NCBI GenBank assembly: GCA_036505275.1
Contig: DASXTS010000541.1
Location: 1-17,935 of the forward strand
DNA from: DASXTS01 sp036505275
Lineage (GTDB): Bacteria; Actinomycetota; Actinomycetes; Mycobacteriales; Pseudonocardiaceae
Direction of reading: 5' to 3'
Length of the DNA: 17,935 bases
Shown piece after piece: positions 1 through 8,677 of this stretch. The first letter of the stretch is position 1. The number at the start of each line of letters is the position of its first letter. Position numbers and translations under genes: made by a program. The notes below the pieces were generated by a model. It saw only the letters and a program-made list of their open reading frames with translations. It did no database searches and was not told the DNA's origin.

Positions 1-643
1 GTTCAATGCCGACTGGGACTGCGGCCCGTCGTCGCGGGCCAGGAGGTCAAGCCGCCCGCGGCGGCGGTCATCCAGGCAGCCCTGACCCGGTACCAGACCG
101 CTTTCCGGCGGCCGGCCCAGTTGTGGTTCTGCCTCGACGGCGGCGCATCGATGGCCGAGAACAAGGGCTGGGTCGGCGTCGAGGCCGCCGGCCATCAGCT
201 CTTCGACGTCGAGCCTGGCCCGCGGCAGCGGCGCCGGGTTCAAACAATGGCAGCTGCAGGGCGGCGAGGCCCGTGCCCCGCTCCACGCCGGCGACGAGAA
301 CCAGATCATCGAGAAGTGGCTCGAATCGACCCCGGCCGACCGCAAGGTTCTGCTGGACAGGGTCCGGGTGCTGTACCCGGAGCCGACGCTCTACAGCGAC
401 CATCCGATTCTGGCCCTGACCGCCGATGCCGGCCGTCTCATCGACGCCATGAAGGACCCCGACATCCAGAAGATCGCCTGGGCGGACTACGGATTCCGCT
501 CCGGTGTGGACGCCTCGATCAGCAATGTGTCCGACTTCGCGGAGCTGCCGCTCGCGCGGCTGTTCCGCACCACCACCCCGCCCAACGCGGACGTAACAAT
601 GCTTCTGCTGCGCTGCCTCATCAAGATCGAAGACTGCGGCTAG
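1..643 (+). pseudogene. Frameshifted C-terminal part of a VWA / solute-binding-like protein
   Basis: The gene enters from the left edge of the window. Frame 1 reads a plausible protein up to about position 210 (…RRPAQLWFCLDGGASM…GHQLFDVE), then turns into arginine/proline-rich nonsense. Frame 2 takes over with a natural-looking protein (GFKQWQLQGGEARAPLHAG…) ending at the TAG at 641-643. Removing one C from the CC at 211-212 joins the two as …FDVELARGSGAGFKQW…. The FCLDGGASM segment resembles a VWA MIDAS motif (DxSxS), but the first serine is glycine. The tail (LYPEPTLYSDHPILAL…IQKIAWADYGFRSGV) resembles the end of bacterial solute-binding domains, so a membrane-associated VWA/binding protein is the best guess. 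The lost MIDAS serine and the frameshift both suggest decay, although a sequencing error could explain the frameshift. Family assignment is tentative. Confidence 0.5.
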
Positions 644-818
644 CTCAGGGTGCAGGCCGATGGGGGGATCCAGGTCGCGCTACCCCGCACATCGGACCCA
701 CGCCCCAGCAGCTGCCCCGTGAACGCGACACCAGTCAGGTCCTCACGCCAGCACGCCAGACTCCTGTCACGTTCACGCGCTCCAGAGCACCGACGGGCTC
801 CGGGCTGTTGGCAGCGGC
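644..818. other. Convergent intergenic spacer
   Basis: This 175-bp gap separates the end of the plus-strand VWA-like gene from the end of the minus-strand HTH-repeat gene. I see no convincing ORF, RNA gene or T-tailed terminator hairpin in it. Confidence 0.4.
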
Positions 819-2000
819 TCAGATCAGCCAAGCGAGCAGGCCGAGCAGAACGAGAAACGCCAGCACGCAGGACGTGCTGGAGATCCGGAGCACGGGTAGC
901 CGGGCGCGGCGGGACCGGACGATCCGGCGGGGTATTCCTCGGGTGGCGCCGTCGAGGCGTAGCCAGGCGTCGACCCACTGCGCGACCTCGCCGCGGAGGC
1001 CGCAGCCGCGGAGCAGGAGCACGAACTCTTCGGCTGTGGCGGCGGAGACGCCGTCGAGGATCGCCGCCAGGCGGCCTGCACACAGCCGACCACCGGAGCT
1101 CTCTTCGAGTTCGGGGAGTGTCAACTCGACCGCGGCCAGCAGGGTGCCGAGGGCGCACAGCAGGGTTTCGTATGTGTCGACCTTGGACGGGTCCGGTAGG
1201 TTTCGCGCCGGTGCCGGCGTCGGCGCTGCGACGCTCGGCGAACCGGAGCCGGCCGTCACCATGGGGGTGGGCACTATCTCGTGCCAGGCTTGCGCCTCGA
1301 TCACCCGCTGGCGGGCGTCGATCCACCGGGACGCGTCGGCCGGACGCACTCCGCAGGCCAGGACAAAGTCGCGGAATGTTTCGGCGGTTACTCGATCGGG
1401 TCCGCCGAATACCTGCATGACTGCGCTGCGCGGAACACGCAGCCGAACCGCCACCGCATCGACGGTTGCTGCGCCGAGCATCGCCTCGATCGCGTCGCGC
1501 ATTTGCTCGGGGGTGCCGATCGATTCTGGGCTCGGCAGGTGCGGATTCTGCCGTCGCGGCGTGGCCAGCACGACTTCTCGGGCGGCGGTCCAGGCCTCGA
1601 TCTCCGCCGGTTCGGCACCGCAGGCACGGAGAAACCGTTGGAAGGTCGGCAAGTCGACCTGCTCGGGACAGCGGCTGACCCGGCGCACGGTCGACAGCGG
1701 CACCCGCATCACGGCACTGACGACGCCCAGGTCATGGTTGCGCAGGATCTCGGCTACGGCGGTGCGCAGCTCGGCTACGGTATGCACCGAGGCCGGATCG
1801 GGTAACGGATACGAGGCTGGCGCCCCAACCTGCCAATAAGCGTCAGAACTCCGATCTCGCCCGGCTTCCCGTCTGGGCCGCCAATCCGCCGGATCGCCAC
1901 CGCAGGCAATGACGAATCCGCGAGTGACTCGCCACGTGGGCAATTTCCGGCCAGCGACGGCTCGCGACAATGATGCGTAGGACGCGTGGCTCCTCGACAT
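819..2000 (-). CDS. Membrane-anchored helix-turn-helix-repeat protein
   Basis: The 393-residue protein shows about four diverged copies of one unit. Each ends with a hydrophobic helix, a [A/G]CG motif and a W-x-x-[A/R] turn: FVIACGGDPADW (29-40), FLRACGAEPAEIEAW (123-137), FVLACGVRPADASRW (212-226) and LLRGCGLRGEVAQW (329-342). Units 2 to 4 start with a helix followed by a pseudo-HTH (for example VSAVMRVPLSTVRRV). This resembles the XRE-type HTH regions common in actinobacterial regulatory and conflict proteins. A basic stretch (RRIVRSRRAR) precedes a single hydrophobic segment at about 373-393 that ends the protein, so it is probably tail-anchored with the repeats in the cytoplasm. The first unit begins mid-domain (LSRAVAGRKLPTW). 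The in-frame TGA at 2022-2024 blocks extension and no clear ribosome site precedes the ATG at 2000, so the N-terminus may be lost. Function unknown. Confidence 0.65.
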   Translation of the reverse strand: MSRSHASYASLSRAVAGRKLPTWRVTRGFVIACGGDPADWRPRREAGRDRSSDAYWQVGAPASYPLPDPASVHTVAELRTAVAEILRNHDLGVVSAVMRVPLSTVRRVSRCPEQVDLPTFQRFLRACGAEPAEIEAWTAAREVVLATPRRQNPHLPSPESIGTPEQMRDAIEAMLGAATVDAVAVRLRVPRSAVMQVFGGPDRVTAETFRDFVLACGVRPADASRWIDARQRVIEAQAWHEIVPTPMVTAGSGSPSVAAPTPAPARNLPDPSKVDTYETLLCALGTLLAAVELTLPELEESSGGRLCAGRLAAILDGVSAATAEEFVLLLRGCGLRGEVAQWVDAWLRLDGATRGIPRRIVRSRRARLPVLRISSTSCVLAFLVLLGLLAWLI

Positions 2001-2021
2001 CGGTTCGGCCTGTTCTGCCGG

Positions 2022-2267
2022 TCAGGCGCTACTCGATTTCGTTCCAATGCGCCGGGCCCGATAGCCGCGCTGCGACCTCCGCCGCGGCCAACCCGGCGAC
2101 CCAGACGGTGTGGTCAACGCGGGAGCCGATCGCTGGCCGGTTTGTAGCAGCACGAAATAGGCGACGAGCAAAACGATCAATATGCAGATCCGGCCGGCGG
2201 CCCGATGGGTACCTGGGTACGGACTTGGGTACAGCACCCAGGAAAGCCAATTGGCGTTGTGGTTCAC
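2022..2267 (-). CDS. Possible small single-pass membrane protein
   Basis: This 81-residue frame begins with GTG at 2267 and has one clear hydrophobic segment (ICILIVLLVAYFVLLQTG) at about residues 28-45. The residues after that segment are low-complexity and basic, so the reading frame may be wrong there. The -2 frame ending at 2029 reads more naturally near its end (VDHTVWVAGLAAAEVAARL). It lies just upstream of the HTH-repeat gene on the same strand and its stop is 22 bases from that start. I recognise no family. It may be a real small protein, a frameshifted gene, or chance. Confidence 0.25.
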   Translation of the reverse strand: MNHNANWLSWVLYPSPYPGTHRAAGRICILIVLLVAYFVLLQTGQRSAPALTTPSGSPGWPRRRSQRGYRARRIGTKSSSA

Positions 2268-2349
2268 GAAAGCAGCCCTTCTTGAGCAAGGTCCGATGTG
2301 TCGTTGGCCCGAGAACGGAACGGAAGACCCACAGGTTGTCGATCAATGC

Positions 2350-2379
2350 CCCTTGGTGGCGGCAACTACCACCCAAGGG
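2350..2379. repeat. Imperfect inverted repeat
   Basis: The arm CCCTTGGTGG (2350-2359) pairs with CCACCCAAGGG (2369-2379) with one bulged C, around a 9-base loop. No T-run follows on either strand, so a terminator role is not supported. Its role is unknown. Confidence 0.35.
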
Positions 2380-2617
2380 ACGCACCACAGTGTGATGCGC
2401 CGCACACAGCGTGAGAAAGGGCTGCAGGTAGCGATGCGCCAGACGGCAGTCAGACGGGGCTGAGCGGCCAAACGGTGTAACGCCATGACCGCCCGTAACA
2501 ACGCCGTCACCGACACAAGCCGTTAGGCGATAGATCACCAACACGGCGCTCGGCTATTACCCAGCGGAACACGCCCCGCACCTCTGGCCACGCACGCGCA
2601 CATGGGCCAAGCTCTGT

Positions 2618-2642
2618 CCGGCGGGCACGGCGTGCCCGCCGG
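2618..2642. terminator. Hairpin downstream of the cox operon, possible terminator
   Basis: CCGGCGGGCAC (2618-2628) and GTGCCCGCCGG (2632-2642) form a perfect 11-bp stem with a 3-base loop. It lies two bases beyond the stop of coxE, the last gene of the minus-strand operon. There is no T-tract, which is common among terminators of GC-rich actinomycetes. The position is what suggests the role. Confidence 0.5.
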
Positions 2643-2643
2643 T

Positions 2644-3980
2644 TCACGAGGAGCTCGTTCGTTGGCCCGAGCGAATCTTCGCAGTCGGGGGCCGGTCGGC
2701 CCAGGCAACGGGAGGCCGGCCTCCGACCGAGCCAGCAGGGTGCCGGTCGGCTAGCGAGGGCCGCGCCGCACGGTCTGGCCGACCTCGATGAGGTGTCCGT
2801 CGGGGTCGCGCAGGTAGCAGCGGGTCTCGGTAGCCCGGTCCTGCGGTGCGGTCGGACAGCGCGGCGGTGAGCTCGTGCAGCGAATCGAGTCGGTGCGCGC
2901 TGACCACGGCGTCGCAGTAGGGCCACGCCGCGGCCATGCCGCCGGCCAGCGGGCGGTAGCGCGGGCTCGCGGTGCGCGGGTTGACCCACACGATCCGGAA
3001 GGCCACCAGGGACAGCCGCGCCATCTGGACGGCGAGGTCGACTGGCCGGCCCGCGTCCCAACCGTCGGAGATGATCAGTACGACCGCGCCACGGGCCATC
3101 CCCCGCCGGCCGTGGAGCCGGTTGAACTCGGCAAGGCAGCTGCCGATCCTGGTGCCGCCCGACCAGTCGGGGGCGGCGCGGCCGGCCAGCTCGAGCGCGA
3201 CCGACGGGCGGGCCCGCCGCAGCACGTGCGTGAGCCGGGTGAGCCGGGTGGCGAAAGTGAACACCTCGGCCCGCGCACCTCCGGCCGCGCAGTAGAGAAG
3301 TTGCAGCATGGCGCGCGCGTAGGGCTGCATCGAGCCGGAGATGTCGCACAGCACGACCAGCTTGCGCGGCCGGGTGCGCGGCACGAAACGCCGCAGCCGC
3401 AAGGGATACCCGCCGGTGCGGCGGGCCGCGGTGAGCGTGCGGCGCAGGTCGATCCGGCGGCCGTGCGGCGCGGCCCGGTGCCGGCGGGACGGGCGCGTCG
3501 GCGTGGCGAGCACGATCGTGCGCATGACGCCGGCGAGCAGGGCGAGCTCGTCGGCGGACAGCTCGGCGAAGTCGCGGCTGGCCAGCCGGTCGACGTCGCT
3601 GGCGACCGAGGGCAGGGCGACCTCCCGCGGCCGCTGTCCCGGCGTGTTGCCCGCGCCGTCCACAGTGGACAGTCCACGGCCGGCCGTGGTGCCCTCGGCC
3701 ATCGATCGCGATGGATCGCCGCGTTGGCCGCGCCGCCAGCCGGTGTCGGGCATCGCGCTACCGAACACGGCCCGGAACACCGCCTCGAAGGTGGGCATCT
3801 GTCCTGGGTCGCACACCAGCGTGGCCAGCGCGCAGTGCCGCAGCTCCCGGATGGTCATCGGCTCGAGCACGGTGATCGCGCGGGCGAACCGCTCGGACCG
3901 GTCAGGCGCCACCGGAATCCCTGCCTCGTGCAGGGCCGCCGCGAAGTAGGCGACCAGCTCCGCCAGGTCGGGCTGCCCGG

Positions 3981-3984
<4 letters not shown>
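2644..3984 (-). CDS. coxE: CoxE-type VWA-domain protein (CO dehydrogenase maturation), with aberrant C-terminal tail
   Basis: The protein has 446 residues. The VWA domain starts near 207 with a canonical MIDAS (CDISGSM, 213-219), a second MIDAS threonine in SGGTRIG (T278) and the aspartate in IISDGWD (D307). CoxE proteins work with the MoxR ATPase CoxD to insert the Cu-S part of the CO dehydrogenase active site. The GTG start at 3984 overlaps the coxD stop by four bases (GTGA), which indicates translational coupling. The recognisable domain ends near residue 380 (LHELTAALSDRT). The remaining 66 residues are low-complexity because the frame runs across a remnant of another gene, a glyoxalase, read out of frame at about 2751-2858. 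The native stop therefore seems to have been lost. The core domain looks intact and may still function. Confidence 0.85.
2751..2858 (-). pseudogene. C-terminal remnant of a VOC/glyoxalase-family protein
   Basis: In a minus-strand frame different from coxE, this stretch reads …DRATETRCYLRDPDGHLIEV and then GQTVRRGPR before TAG at 2751-2753. The string YLRDPDGHLIEVG is the typical final strand of vicinal-oxygen-chelate (glyoxalase/bleomycin-resistance) proteins, including the metal-binding glutamate. Only about 30 residues remain and there is no start codon or upstream half. It is overlapped by the aberrant 3' tail of coxE, which suggests a deletion that fused the end of coxE to the end of a VOC gene. 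Confidence 0.65.
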
Positions 3985-4851
<867 letters not shown>

Positions 4852-4859
<8 letters not shown>

Positions 4860-5772
4860 CGACATACCGTGTTGCATACCGCGCCGGGTCGTCGACGAAT
4901 GCGTGCTGGCAGCCGGGCCCGCAGAAGTACACCGTGCTGCCGTCGTGGCGCAGCGACAGCGCCGACTGGGCCGCCGCGACGGTCATCCCGCACACCGGGT
5001 CGACGGCCTCGGCCAGCACCGGCGCCGGCCGGTGCGGGGTCCGTACCCGCCGCGGCCGCAGCGCCACGATCTCGGCGTACACCGACAGCGCGATCTCCTC
5101 GGGGGTGCGCGCGCCGATATCCAGCCCGGCCGGCGTGTGCACCCGCGCGTGGCCGGTGAGGCCGAGGCCGGCCAGTACGGCCGTGCCGCGCCGGCGGCTG
5201 GCCACCAGCCCGACGTACGGAACGCCCGCCTCGACCGCCGCGGTCAGCACCGGCTCCTCGTCGCGGCCGTGCGAGGCGACCACGACCACACCGAGGTCGG
5301 CCGGCAGCGGTGCTGGGCTATCACCTGGGGCCTCGGCCGGCCGCACGTCGTAGCCCAGCGCCCGGCCGACGTCGATCAGCGCGCGAGCCACCGGCGCGCG
5401 GCCGTACACGTGCACGAGCACCGGCGGCAGGTTGGGCTCCAGGAAGATGTCCAGCGTGCCGCCGGACAGGCACGGGTTGGCCACGGTCACGAGACCCACT
5501 TCGCCGCCGGCCGCCCCCTCACCAGCGGCCGGCGTGATCCGCAGCAGGGTCGACTCGCCGGTCTCCAGCAGCCGAAGCCCGTGCGCCCGGACGGCCGACT
5601 CGGCGCAGTCGCCGCCGACGAACCCCTCGACCGTGCCGTCCGGCAGCACCAGCGCGCTGTCCCCCGGCTTGGCGCTGGTCGGCCGCTCCGCGCGGACGAC
5701 CGTGGCCAGCACGAACGGGGTCCGGCCGGACCGCAGCGCGTCCGCGCGGGTGAGCAGCGACGAGCTGGTCAT
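4852..5772 (-). CDS. XdhC/CoxI-family Mo-cofactor maturation protein with C-terminal YHS domain
   Basis: The 306-residue protein opens with an XdhC/CoxI N-terminal region (GFVGGDCAESAV at about 51-62, and NPCLSGGTLDIF at 99-110). A Rossmann-like XdhC domain follows (VLVHVYGRAPVARAL…VVVASHGRDEEP…YVGLVASRRR), with the family signature GLDIGARTPEEIALSVYAEIVA at about 216-237. Members of this family bind and help sulfurate molybdenum cofactor before its insertion into xanthine-oxidase-type enzymes. Residues 258-300 add a YHS domain (DPVCGMTV…YFCGPGCQHAF) with three cysteines (C261, C284, C288) suited to metal binding. In this operon it could handle copper or Mo cofactor for CoxL, but that is inference. 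The start is 7 bases after the coxL stop. Confidence 0.88.
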
Positions 5773-5779
5773 CTCGCGC

Positions 5780-8170
5780 TCACGTGATCGCCAGGTCGGT
5801 GCGCAGCGGGCGGCCCTGGATCGCCCGCCACACCGCGGCCGGCGTGAGCGGCATGTCCACGTGCCGCACGCCGTACGGCGTGAGCGCGTCCACCACGGCG
5901 TTGACCACGGCAGCCGGCGAGCCGACCGTGGCCGACTCCCCGACGCCCTTCGCGCCGATCGGGTGGTGCGGCGATGGCGTCACGGTCTCGCCGAGCTCCC
6001 ACGACGGGCACTCCATCGAGGTGGGCAGCAGGTAGTCCATGAACGAGCCGCCGAGGCAGTTGCCGTCCTCGTCGAACGCGATCACCTGCATCAGCGCCAT
6101 CCCGACGCCGTCGGCCAGCCCGCCGTGGATCTGACCCTCGACGATCATCGGGTTGATCCGGATGCCGCAGTCGTCCACCGCGACGAACCGGCGCACCTTC
6201 ACCTGCCCGGTGCCCGGATCCACGTCGACGACGCAGATGTAGGCGCCGAACGGGTAGGTGAGGTTGGGCGGGTTGTACACGCAGGTGGCGTCCAGGTGGC
6301 CCTCGACGCCATCCGGCAGCTCCAGGTTGGAGTGCGCGGCCAGCGCGATCTCGGTCATGGTCTTGCCGGAGTCGGGGTCGCCGCGCACGAACCAGCGCCC
6401 CTTCTCCCACTCGAGGTCGTCCTGGCTGACCTCGAGCATGGCCGCGGCGACGATCTTCGCCCGGTCCCGTACCTTCCGTGCGACCATGGCGGCGGCCGCT
6501 CCGGACACCGGGGTGGACCGCGAGCCGTAGGTGCCGAGCCCGAACGGCGTCTGGTCGGTGTCGCCGTGCACCACGTCGATGTCGTCGGGCGGGATGCCGA
6601 GCTCCTCGGCCACGATCTGCGCGAACGTCGTCTCGTGGCCCTGGCCCTGGGTCTGCACGGAGATCCGCAGGACGGCCTTGCCGGTGGGGTGCACGCGCAG
6701 CTCGGCGCCGTCGGCCATGCCGAGGCCGAGGATGTCCATGTGCTTGCGTGGGCCGGCGCCGACGGCCTCGGTGAAGAAGCTGATCCCGATGCCCATCAGC
6801 TCGCCGCTGCCGGTTTCCTGGAACTGGGCGCGCTTGGCCGCCTGCTCGCGGCGCAGGTCGTCGTAGTGCGCCAGGTCCATGGCCAGCCGCAGGGCGCGCG
6901 GGTAGTCGCCGGAGTCGTACTCCCAGCCGGTCTTGGCCTGGTACGGGAACTGCTCGGGCCGCAGCAGGTTGCGCATCCGCAGCTGCGCCGGATCCATCGC
7001 CAGCTCGGCCGCCAGCCGGTCGACCATCCGCTCGACGAGGTACGCCGCCTCGGTCACCCGGAACGAGCACGCGTAGGCGACCCCGCCCGGTGCTTTGTTG
7101 GTGTACACGCCGGTCACCGAGCAGTACGCGGCATCCAGGTCATAGGAGCCGGTGAACACGCTGAAGAACCCGGCGGGGAAGCCGGTCGGCTGTGCCGTGG
7201 CGTTGAACGCGCCGTGATCGGCGATCACGTTGACCCGCACGCCGAGGATCTTTCCGTCCGTTGTGGACGCGATCTCGCCGCGCATGTGGTAGTCGCGGGC
7301 GAAGGAGGTGCTCATCAGGTTCTCGGAGCGGTCCTCCATCCACTTCACCGGCTTGCCGGTGACGATCGACCCGACCACCGCGCACACGTAGCCGGGGTAG
7401 ATGCCGACCTTGTTGCCGAACCCGCCGCCGATGTCCGGGGAGATGATCCGGATCTTGTGCTCCGGGATGCCGGCCACCATGGCGTACAGCGTGCGGTGCG
7501 CGTGCGGGGCCTGGGTGGTCGACCAGACGGTGAGCTTGCCGGTGATCGGGTCCATGTCGGCGACCGTGCCGCAGGTCTCCAGCGGGGCCGGGTGCACCCG
7601 CGGGTACAGCATGTCCTGGGCCACGACGACGTCGGCGTTAGCGAACACCTCGTCGGTGCGCGCCTTGTCGCCGGCAGACCAGTCGAAGATGTGGTTGTCG
7701 GTCTGGTTCTCCTTGTCGTCGCGGATCACCGGCGCGTCCCGGTCGAGCGCCCGGCGCGCGTCGATCACCGGCGGCAGCGGCTCGTACTCCACGTCGATCA
7801 GCGCGAGCGCGTCCCGCGCCGCGTACCGGTCCTCGGCCACCACGAAGGCGACCTCCTGGCCCTGGAAGCGCACCTTGTCGGTGGCCAGTACGGCCTGCGT
7901 GTCGTAGGAGATCGTGGGCATCCAGGCCAGCTTCAGCCCGGCCAGGGTCTGCCCGGTGATCACGGCCTTGACCTTGGGGTGCGCCTCGGCCGCGCTGGTG
8001 TCGACGGAGGTGATCCGGGCGTGTGCGTAGGAGCTGCGCAGGATTGCCGCGTGCAGCATGCCGGGTAGCTGCACGTCGTCGACGTAGGTGCCGTGGCCGC
8101 GGACGAACCGCGCGTCCTCCTTGCGGGTCATCCGGCCGAAACCGACCGGCCGCTCCTCGGTGGCCGTCAT
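5780..8170 (-). CDS. coxL: Aerobic carbon monoxide dehydrogenase large subunit, form I (Mo-Cu)
   Basis: This is a 796-residue molybdoenzyme of the xanthine oxidase family. The ATG at 8170 is chosen because GAGGAGG precedes it at good distance and it overlaps the coxS stop by four bases (ATGA); a longer open frame reaches back to 8563 but covers coxS out of frame. The active-site loop reads GGVAYACSFR, with C368 as the predicted Cu ligand. This fits the form I motif AYxCSFR and not the AYRGAGR of form II enzymes. GGGFGNKVG (about 248-256) is a Mo-cofactor loop and GVGES carries the conserved catalytic glutamate (E745). Together with CoxM and CoxS it oxidises CO to CO2 and passes electrons toward the respiratory chain. 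Residue A367 differs from the arginine found at this place in the best-known CoxL proteins. Confidence 0.95.
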   Translation of the reverse strand: MTATEERPVGFGRMTRKEDARFVRGHGTYVDDVQLPGMLHAAILRSSYAHARITSVDTSAAEAHPKVKAVITGQTLAGLKLAWMPTISYDTQAVLATDKVRFQGQEVAFVVAEDRYAARDALALIDVEYEPLPPVIDARRALDRDAPVIRDDKENQTDNHIFDWSAGDKARTDEVFANADVVVAQDMLYPRVHPAPLETCGTVADMDPITGKLTVWSTTQAPHAHRTLYAMVAGIPEHKIRIISPDIGGGFGNKVGIYPGYVCAVVGSIVTGKPVKWMEDRSENLMSTSFARDYHMRGEIASTTDGKILGVRVNVIADHGAFNATAQPTGFPAGFFSVFTGSYDLDAAYCSVTGVYTNKAPGGVAYACSFRVTEAAYLVERMVDRLAAELAMDPAQLRMRNLLRPEQFPYQAKTGWEYDSGDYPRALRLAMDLAHYDDLRREQAAKRAQFQETGSGELMGIGISFFTEAVGAGPRKHMDILGLGMADGAELRVHPTGKAVLRISVQTQGQGHETTFAQIVAEELGIPPDDIDVVHGDTDQTPFGLGTYGSRSTPVSGAAAAMVARKVRDRAKIVAAAMLEVSQDDLEWEKGRWFVRGDPDSGKTMTEIALAAHSNLELPDGVEGHLDATCVYNPPNLTYPFGAYICVVDVDPGTGQVKVRRFVAVDDCGIRINPMIVEGQIHGGLADGVGMALMQVIAFDEDGNCLGGSFMDYLLPTSMECPSWELGETVTPSPHHPIGAKGVGESATVGSPAAVVNAVVDALTPYGVRHVDMPLTPAAVWRAIQGRPLRTDLAIT

Positions 8171-8676
8171 GCCCGCACCTCCTCGCGTGCCGGCTCGGTC
8201 TCGGCGGGATGCGCGCCGCCGCCGTGCTCGGCGGCCCAGCGGATCGAACGCACGATGTTCTCGTAGCCGGTGCACCGGCACACCTGGCCGGAGATCGCCA
8301 CGCGGATGTCCCGCTCGGACGGGTCGGGGTTGCGGTCGAGCAGCCAGCGGGCGGTCATCATCATCGCCGGGGTGCAGAACCCGCACTGCAACCCGTGGCA
8401 GGCGATGAATCCCTGCTGCACCGGGTCCAGCTCGGCGCCGTTGGCCAGGCCCTCCACGGTGCGCACCTCGTGCCCGTCGGCCATCACAGCGAGCACGGTG
8501 CAAGACTTCACCGGGGTGCCGTCGAGCCAGACCACGCACACCCCGCAGTTGGAGGTGTCGCAACCCCAGTGCGTGCCGGTGAGCCGCAGCTCGTCGCGAA
8601 GGAAATGCACGAGCAGCAACCTCGGCTCAACGTCCCTGACGTACTGCTCGCCGTTCACGGTGACCGTGATCTGCAT
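8167..8676 (-). CDS. coxS: Carbon monoxide dehydrogenase small [2Fe-2S] subunit
   Basis: The 169-residue protein has both iron-sulfur sites of the family. The plant-ferredoxin-like cluster uses C39, C44, C47 (CDTSNCGVC) and C59. The second cluster uses C98 and C101 (CGFC) plus C133 and C135 (CRCTGYE). It carries electrons between the Mo-Cu centre in CoxL and FAD in CoxM. AGGAGG within the end of coxM gives a strong ribosome site for the ATG at 8676, and the gene starts one base after the coxM stop. The C-terminal tail of about 20 residues (HGGGAHPAETEPAREEVRA) is an ordinary acidic extension. Confidence 0.95.
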   Translation of the reverse strand: MQITVTVNGEQYVRDVEPRLLLVHFLRDELRLTGTHWGCDTSNCGVCVVWLDGTPVKSCTVLAVMADGHEVRTVEGLANGAELDPVQQGFIACHGLQCGFCTPAMMMTARWLLDRNPDPSERDIRVAISGQVCRCTGYENIVRSIRWAAEHGGGAHPAETEPAREEVRA

Positions 8677-8677
8677 G

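Larger units (their letters stand above)
2268..2643. other. Gene-poor, compositionally distinct interval
   Basis: The bases between the HTH-repeat region and coxE have a visibly lower GC content than the surroundings and no frame with normal actinobacterial codon bias. Two hairpins occur in it, at 2350-2379 and 2618-2642. I could not recognise any protein remnant or RNA gene here. It may be a scar of an insertion. Confidence 0.35.

Noticed and set aside
121..1839. Long plus-strand open frame across 1.7 kb
   Set aside because: Only its first 30 or so codons look natural; the rest is antisense to the HTH-repeat gene and arginine/serine-rich, a usual effect of high GC.
2268..2643. tRNA or other structured RNA gene
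   Set aside because: The hairpins do not form a cloverleaf and no T-loop (GTTCRA) context fits.
5432..8068. 878-codon plus-strand frame opposite coxL
   Set aside because: It is a shadow of the cox genes, rich in His/Val/Arg and Asp, with no domain; the minus strand encodes clear CO dehydrogenase subunits.
8171..8563. Upstream extension of coxL to 8563
   Set aside because: This part is coxS read in the wrong frame; a good ribosome site and the ATGA overlap fix the start at 8170.
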